64,000 bases of DNA from Halalkalibacter suaedae (GTDB taxonomy: Bacteria > Bacillota > Bacilli > Bacillales > Bacillaceae_D). The position numbers were made by a program, and so were the translations under genes. The notes under the pieces are model-generated. The model was not told the DNA's origin and ran no database searches. It saw nothing but the letters and a program-made list of their open reading frames with translations. Shown piece after piece: positions 60,609 to 64,000 of the stretch. The first letter of the stretch is position 1, and every line of letters starts with the position of its first letter. Where the stretch lies: NCBI RefSeq assembly GCF_017939705.1, contig NZ_JAGKSQ010000003.1:124001-188000 (forward strand), read 5' to 3'.

Positions 60609-61265
60609 TTATTCTAATTCTTCTAACGCGTCCGGATAAACAACCGAATCAAACTGTTCTCCAGTAGCTGCATCTTCATAGTTTATAATAACCTTATAAT
60701 CATCTGGATTAACTCCATCAAACAGTTGATAGTATAGGGCTCCGAATACTACACCTAACACAGCAAAACCATCAAAGCTATTCTCAAACTCTTCACGATT
60801 TACAACAACTTTAAATTCAGAGAACGAACCGTTTGCAACGACATCAACAATTGAAGGATATTCTCCACTTGTTTTTAGATTCTCGATCGATTGCGTCATA
60901 CTTGTTTTCATTTCTTCCATCATGTCTGCGTGTGTACCCTTCGACATCTTGTAGGTGTATGAACCATCGTCATTTGGAGTAACTGTGATTCCCTCAGCCT
61001 CTGCTTCAGCAATTGAAGATTCTACATCTTCCTCTTCAAACATGGTAGCTGGCATTGTGATCTCAACACTTAAAAGGTTTTTATCAACTTCAATATCTCC
61101 CTCTTCTTCAACAACCTCTTCTGGTTCTGTTGTTTCTTCCCGAATTTCATCTTCTTGATTATTCTCTCCTGCAGAAGCTGAAGTTCCGGTCTCTTCTTCT
61201 GCACCACATGCTACTAAGCTAACAGAAACTAAAGAGATCAGAAGAAAGTAAAATAAGTACTTCAT
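60609..61265 (-). CDS. Prophage lipoprotein, unknown function
   Basis: 218 residues. Signal peptide MKYLFYFLLISLVSVSLVAC with lipobox LVAC; acidic Glu-rich linker (21-60); folded domain about 65-218 (LLSVEITMPATMFEE, KGTHADMMEEMKTSM, GVVFGALYYQLFDGV). Anchored on the outer face of the membrane. Own terminator; next to the Ltp-type gene, so a lysogenic conversion gene, possibly also in phage exclusion. Confidence 0.75.
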   Translation of the reverse strand: MKYLFYFLLISLVSVSLVACGAEEETGTSASAGENNQEDEIREETTEPEEVVEEEGDIEVDKNLLSVEITMPATMFEEEDVESSIAEAEAEGITVTPNDDGSYTYKMSKGTHADMMEEMKTSMTQSIENLKTSGEYPSIVDVVANGSFSEFKVVVNREEFENSFDGFAVLGVVFGALYYQLFDGVNPDDYKVIINYEDAATGEQFDSVVYPDALEELE

Positions 61266-61360
61266 TTGTGTATGTCCCCCTTTTTGTTTACAGGGACCAT
61301 TATACTACTCTTCCACATTTATGGTAATGTATTTTTTGAAAGTTTCCAGGACTAAAGAAA

Positions 61361-61384
61361 AAGACACACAGTTAAGAGTGTCTC
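61361..61384 (-). terminator. Terminator of the Ltp-type gene
   Basis: AGACAC / GTGTCT stem on the minus strand followed by a T run, 12 bp past the stop. Confidence 0.7.
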
Positions 61385-61395
61385 AATGCTTTTAA

Positions 61396-61935
61396 TTAAT
61401 TTGGTAAATTTTCAAGAGCGTATTGGGCTTGTTCTTTTGTATATTGATCGCCGTATTCCGATGCAAGTTGGTCCAATAATTGTTGGTCAGACATTGGCGA
61501 AATCTCTTGATAGGTTTTTGCTGCTTCAAGAGCTTCTTCGTTATAGTCAACTTCTACATTTTCAATAGCATATTGAGCGGCGTCGTCTGGATATTGGTCC
61601 CCATACTCAGATGTCAATTGTTCAAAAAGTCCTTTTTCTGAAAATGGCATGATATCGACATAATTTTGAGCAGACCTTAAAGCATTTTGAAATTCACGCG
61701 GGACTTCAGCTGGTTCTTGCTCAGCTGGTTCGACCTCTACTACTTCTTCTTCTGCTACTTCTTCTGTTTCTTCAACCTCTGTTTCTTCATCAGCAATAGC
61801 ATCAGCTTCATTTTCTATTTCTGTTTCTTCCGTTGCTTGTGTTTCAGCAGGTACTTGCTCCTCTTCAACTGCTCCGCATGCAGTCATAACGGCAATCAAT
61901 AACACCATTATGGGTAAAGATAATAATTTTTTCAT
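61396..61935 (-). CDS. Ltp-type superinfection exclusion lipoprotein
   Basis: 179 residues. Signal peptide with lipobox (AVMTACG, Cys20), Glu-rich linker (25-75), then two copies of a ~45-residue helical repeat: ALRSAQNYVDIMPFSEKGLF ... EYGDQYPDDAAQYAIEN and ALEAAKTYQEISPMSDQQLL ... EYGDQYTKEQAQYALEN. This tandem repeat is the host-cell-surface-exposed Ltp domain, which in phage TP-J34 Ltp blocks DNA injection by related phages. Expressed from the lysogen as a single gene with terminator. Confidence 0.88.
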   Translation of the reverse strand: MKKLLSLPIMVLLIAVMTACGAVEEEQVPAETQATEETEIENEADAIADEETEVEETEEVAEEEVVEVEPAEQEPAEVPREFQNALRSAQNYVDIMPFSEKGLFEQLTSEYGDQYPDDAAQYAIENVEVDYNEEALEAAKTYQEISPMSDQQLLDQLASEYGDQYTKEQAQYALENLPN

Positions 61936-62049
61936 AGTAATTAGCCCCCTGTTTTTTTAATACAGGAACTATTATACTATTGTTTACATGAGAAGGAAAA
62001 GTTGCTGATTAAACACAATCTTCATCATATCTGATTTATGACAAAAGAA

Positions 62050-62082
62050 AAAGCACCTCAAATTTGGGATGCTTTGCTTTTT
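62050..62082 (-). terminator. Terminator of the 62090-62833 gene
   Basis: AAGCATCCCAAATTTGAGG / TGCTTTTTC imperfect hairpin on the minus strand, 8 bp past the stop. Confidence 0.65.
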
Positions 62083-62089
62083 CCTAAAG

Positions 62090-62833
62090 TTAATTTTCTG
62101 GATCGGTTTGGTTTAGTTTAGGTAATAACACTTGTACAAATTCTGTAGGCATTCTCTCTTTTATATCATCTGGTAAATAATTATAGGCCGTGGTTCCTAA
62201 AAGTGTTGCTAATTTCGGATGCTTTTGTGTCCACATGTATGTTTTAGTTCCAAACAATAACAACCAATTCTTTTTTGTTAAATGTTCTGATTGCAGTTTC
62301 AACTTTGAAATGTCCCTTTTTAAGCTGCTAATTTCAGAATTAAAATCTCCCTCTTTCTCTATATCATTTTGTATTTTTTCAATAAGGCTTTTTTCTAACT
62401 GATCCAACTTATTTTTTAGTTCTTCTACCTCCGAATTGGTAAATTCGGTTTCATCTTGATAACTACTTAATTTATTTGTGATCTCATCAATGTGCCTTTT
62501 ATTTTCTTCTGCACGCCTCATTTCAGGCGATGACTGTATTTCTTTATCAACATTTCCGATCCAAGTTTTTATTTCCTTTAACAAAGCGGATACTTCATCA
62601 ATATTACTGTATTGTTCCGTTTCATAAACCTCTCCCGGTGAATACGTTATGTCAAATTCTAAAGTACTCGTACTTTTAAACCTAAAAAAAATATCTTCTT
62701 TATATGTGTAAGAAATATTGAGCATTACAGTCTCATCCTCACCTTTTCGGTAAGTAATTGAGAAGTCTTCAGCTTCTACAAATCTACCTACTAGTCTATC
62801 TTTTATAGAATGGATAAATGCTTTTGAGAACAT
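62090..62833 (-). CDS. Coiled-coil prophage protein, unknown function
   Basis: 247 residues from ATG 62833 (AAAGGTGG 9 nt upstream). N-terminal beta-rich domain (about 1-85), long coiled coil (about 100-195, ELKNKLDQLEKSLIEKIQND), and a C-terminal part with a weakly hydrophobic stretch (NWLLLFGTKTYMW) and PKLATLLGTTAYNYLPDD. No recognised family. Single gene with its own terminator among conversion genes, so a candidate defence or exclusion gene. Confidence 0.65.
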   Translation of the reverse strand: MFSKAFIHSIKDRLVGRFVEAEDFSITYRKGEDETVMLNISYTYKEDIFFRFKSTSTLEFDITYSPGEVYETEQYSNIDEVSALLKEIKTWIGNVDKEIQSSPEMRRAEENKRHIDEITNKLSSYQDETEFTNSEVEELKNKLDQLEKSLIEKIQNDIEKEGDFNSEISSLKRDISKLKLQSEHLTKKNWLLLFGTKTYMWTQKHPKLATLLGTTAYNYLPDDIKERMPTEFVQVLLPKLNQTDPEN

Positions 62834-63057
62834 ATAATTAAACCACCTTTCGACCAATTTAACTATATATTAACAAATTTTAATTCTCACTACTATTTTT
62901 ATCATTCTCAATGTCACATATCTTAGAGGGAGTTATATTCACCGAAATCTCAAAACCCTTGCCCTATATATCTTCGCCCTGCTTACATAAACCAATGTCA
63001 CAACTTCTAAATTATGTGACATTGTAGGTATAAAAAGAATCTATCAATAGCCATCAA
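62834..63057. repeat. Intergenic region with three copies of CAATGTCACA
   Basis: CAATGTCACA at 62909-62918 and 62993-63002, and inverted as TGTGACATTG at 63015-63024; the last two form a 10-bp stem-loop past the recombinase stop. Could be recombinase arms/operators or a terminator. Confidence 0.5.
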
Positions 63058-63603
63058 TTAGACTATTTTAAATTTCCTCATGGCGTTATCCATTGCATCT
63101 TGATCAATGCCTATATAACGAAGAGTCTCTGCTTGATCAGTATGATTCAGTAGCTTCTGGAGCAGTGCAATATTCTTCGTTTGTGTGTAAAAATGATATC
63201 CGAACGTTTTACGAAGTGTATGGCATCCGATTGCATCCAACCCATGAACTTCAGCTGCTTCGCGTAATATCCGATAAGCTGTTTCTCTAACAATCGGCTT
63301 ATTTCTGCCTTTACGTGATTGAAAGAGGTAATCATCTGATTTCATGCCAGCACAATATTTCTCCAACTCTCTATGAAGACCAGGAGTAACCCGTTGGCGC
63401 TTTTGCTTCTTTGTTTTGAACTCTCTCAAACTAAGATAATGACCGCTGACGTCTCTAACCTTCAAATTAAGAATATCTTTTATCCTAAGTCCGGTATTAA
63501 TTCCAAGAAAAAAAATCATATAATTACGCTCGTTTTCCTTACGTAAAAACTCCGCAATTTCTTGAATCTTCTTGGTGTCTCGTATTGGTTGGACGAAATT
63601 CAC
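63058..63603 (-). CDS. Small tyrosine recombinase
   Basis: 181 residues, only the catalytic domain: Arg in NTGLRIKDIL, Lys in KTKKQKRQ, HxxR in CHTLRKTFG, His in NHTDQ (normally H-S/T), Tyr in ETLRYIGI. Lacks the N-terminal core-binding domain of full integrases. Such short recombinases lie near the late regulator and terminase genes in many Firmicutes prophages, and are probably not the prophage integrase. GGAGTG precedes the start. Confidence 0.85.
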   Translation of the reverse strand: MNFVQPIRDTKKIQEIAEFLRKENERNYMIFFLGINTGLRIKDILNLKVRDVSGHYLSLREFKTKKQKRQRVTPGLHRELEKYCAGMKSDDYLFQSRKGRNKPIVRETAYRILREAAEVHGLDAIGCHTLRKTFGYHFYTQTKNIALLQKLLNHTDQAETLRYIGIDQDAMDNAMRKFKIV

Positions 63604-63674
63604 ATACCATCACACTCCTTTCAAAAAATTCCTTTCATATAGAGGTGGCAAACGGGCGACAAAGAAATAAAAAA

Positions 63675-63696
63675 CTCCACTAATTAGCTAGTGGAG
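63675..63696 (-). terminator. Terminator overlapping the stop of the late regulator
   Basis: CTCCACTA-gctaat-TAGTGGAG followed by TTTTTTA on the minus strand; the TAG stop codon (63680-63682) lies in the stem. Confidence 0.85.
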
Positions 63697-64000
63697 CACA
63701 GAAAAGAGAAGTTGATTTCTTAATTTTTATCTTTTCATCGCATCTTTTCATAATATTATTTATTGTCCCTTTGCATATCCCTAGCAATCTAGCTGCTTCA
63801 GTTCTGGTATACGCTTCACCACGAACAAGTAAGTAAACCTCTTTTTCTCTTCCTGTTAGAATACTAAGAGCATCCTCAATTCGTTCCTTTTCGTATTCAG
63901 ATATTCCAGTATGGCTTGTGCTGCTCTCAGCAACAAAGGATTGCATTAATAATGGATCTAGAGGTTGCTCATTTTGATATGCTGCCCTTCTCTCGATTCC
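63680..64000 (-). CDS. Sigma-70 region 4-like phage late regulator, 5' end outside window
   Basis: The frame is open to the right edge (GIERRAAYQNEQPLDPLLMQ ...), so it is longer than the 88 residues from the internal Met at 63946. C-terminal region: IEDALSILTGREKEVYLLVRG and YTRTEAARLLGICKGTINNI, a sigma region 4 type helix-turn-helix. Such proteins (ArpU-like) switch on the late operon. Ends in a strong terminator. Confidence 0.8.
   Translation of the reverse strand, partial: GIERRAAYQNEQPLDPLLMQSFVAESSTSHTGISEYEKERIEDALSILTGREKEVYLLVRGEAYTRTEAARLLGICKGTINNIMKRCDEKIKIKKSTSLFCAPLAN

Noticed and set aside
63058-63603. Prophage integrase
   Set aside because: The protein lacks the N-terminal core-binding domain and lies next to late genes; the true integrase probably lies beyond the right edge.

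Overview
The window looks like chromosome of a Gram-positive, spore-forming, probably alkaliphilic or halotolerant Bacillaceae. Evidence: the yqzK-fur-spoIIM-EndoQ-nudF block typical of Bacillus, a MciZ-type FtsZ inhibitor peptide, strong AGGAGG-type ribosome binding sites, a purine riboswitch ahead of xpt, and a C30 (staphyloxanthin-like) carotenoid locus. The last ~23 kb are the structural half of an integrated siphovirus.

Layout. 1-5.2 kb: housekeeping block (yqzK end, fur, spoIIM, EndoQ-like, nudF, mciZ, a DUF3866 protein, a ResA-like thioredoxin). 5.3-9.7 kb: CobW-type metallochaperone and a GntR/ABC/permease operon. 9.75-10.5 kb: non-coding repeats. 10.5-16.4 kb: UPF0316 membrane protein, a two-gene permease set, EIIA-Glc, and riboswitch-xpt-purine permease. 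16.45-18.2 kb: AT-rich patch with a truncated Lrp/AsnC gene and two small orphan genes, bounded on both sides by the same terminator stem. 18.2-28.5 kb: WrbA, a short-chain dehydrogenase and the carotenoid genes as two convergent operons (CruF/DUF422-acyltransferase-GT2-CrtP rightward; CrtN2-CrtN-CrtM leftward) meeting at a repeat element. 28.6-35.9 kb: a leftward five-gene unit combining HPt-REC-GGDEF-REC, a HEAT-repeat membrane protein, a processive-type GT2, a lone receiver and a hybrid histidine kinase; I infer phosphorelay/c-di-GMP control of an exported polysaccharide. 36-39.7 kb: decayed accessory DNA (asparagine synthetase fragment, frameshifted small membrane gene) plus a DUF3231 gene.

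39.9-64 kb: prophage. Left end: a divergent switch with a protein made only of a LexA-type DNA-binding domain, a WYL protein, and SOS-box-like operators inside both promoters. Then, read leftward from the right edge: late regulator (cut by the window end), tyrosine recombinase, three lysogenic-conversion candidates (including an Ltp-type superinfection exclusion lipoprotein), HNH, a candidate cos region, TerS, TerL, portal, ClpP-type protease, HK97 capsid, connectors, tail proteins, a frameshifted G/GT tail chaperone, tape measure, Dit, a collagen-like tail fibre, holins and endolysin. Prophage replication, lysogeny and integration genes would lie to the right of the window.

Most notable: two dispersed non-coding repeats whose copies differ by compensatory changes that preserve hairpins (a candidate undescribed structured element), the LexA-domain switch, the GGDEF/HEAT/GT2 phosphorelay cluster, and the -1 frameshift site in the tail chaperone.
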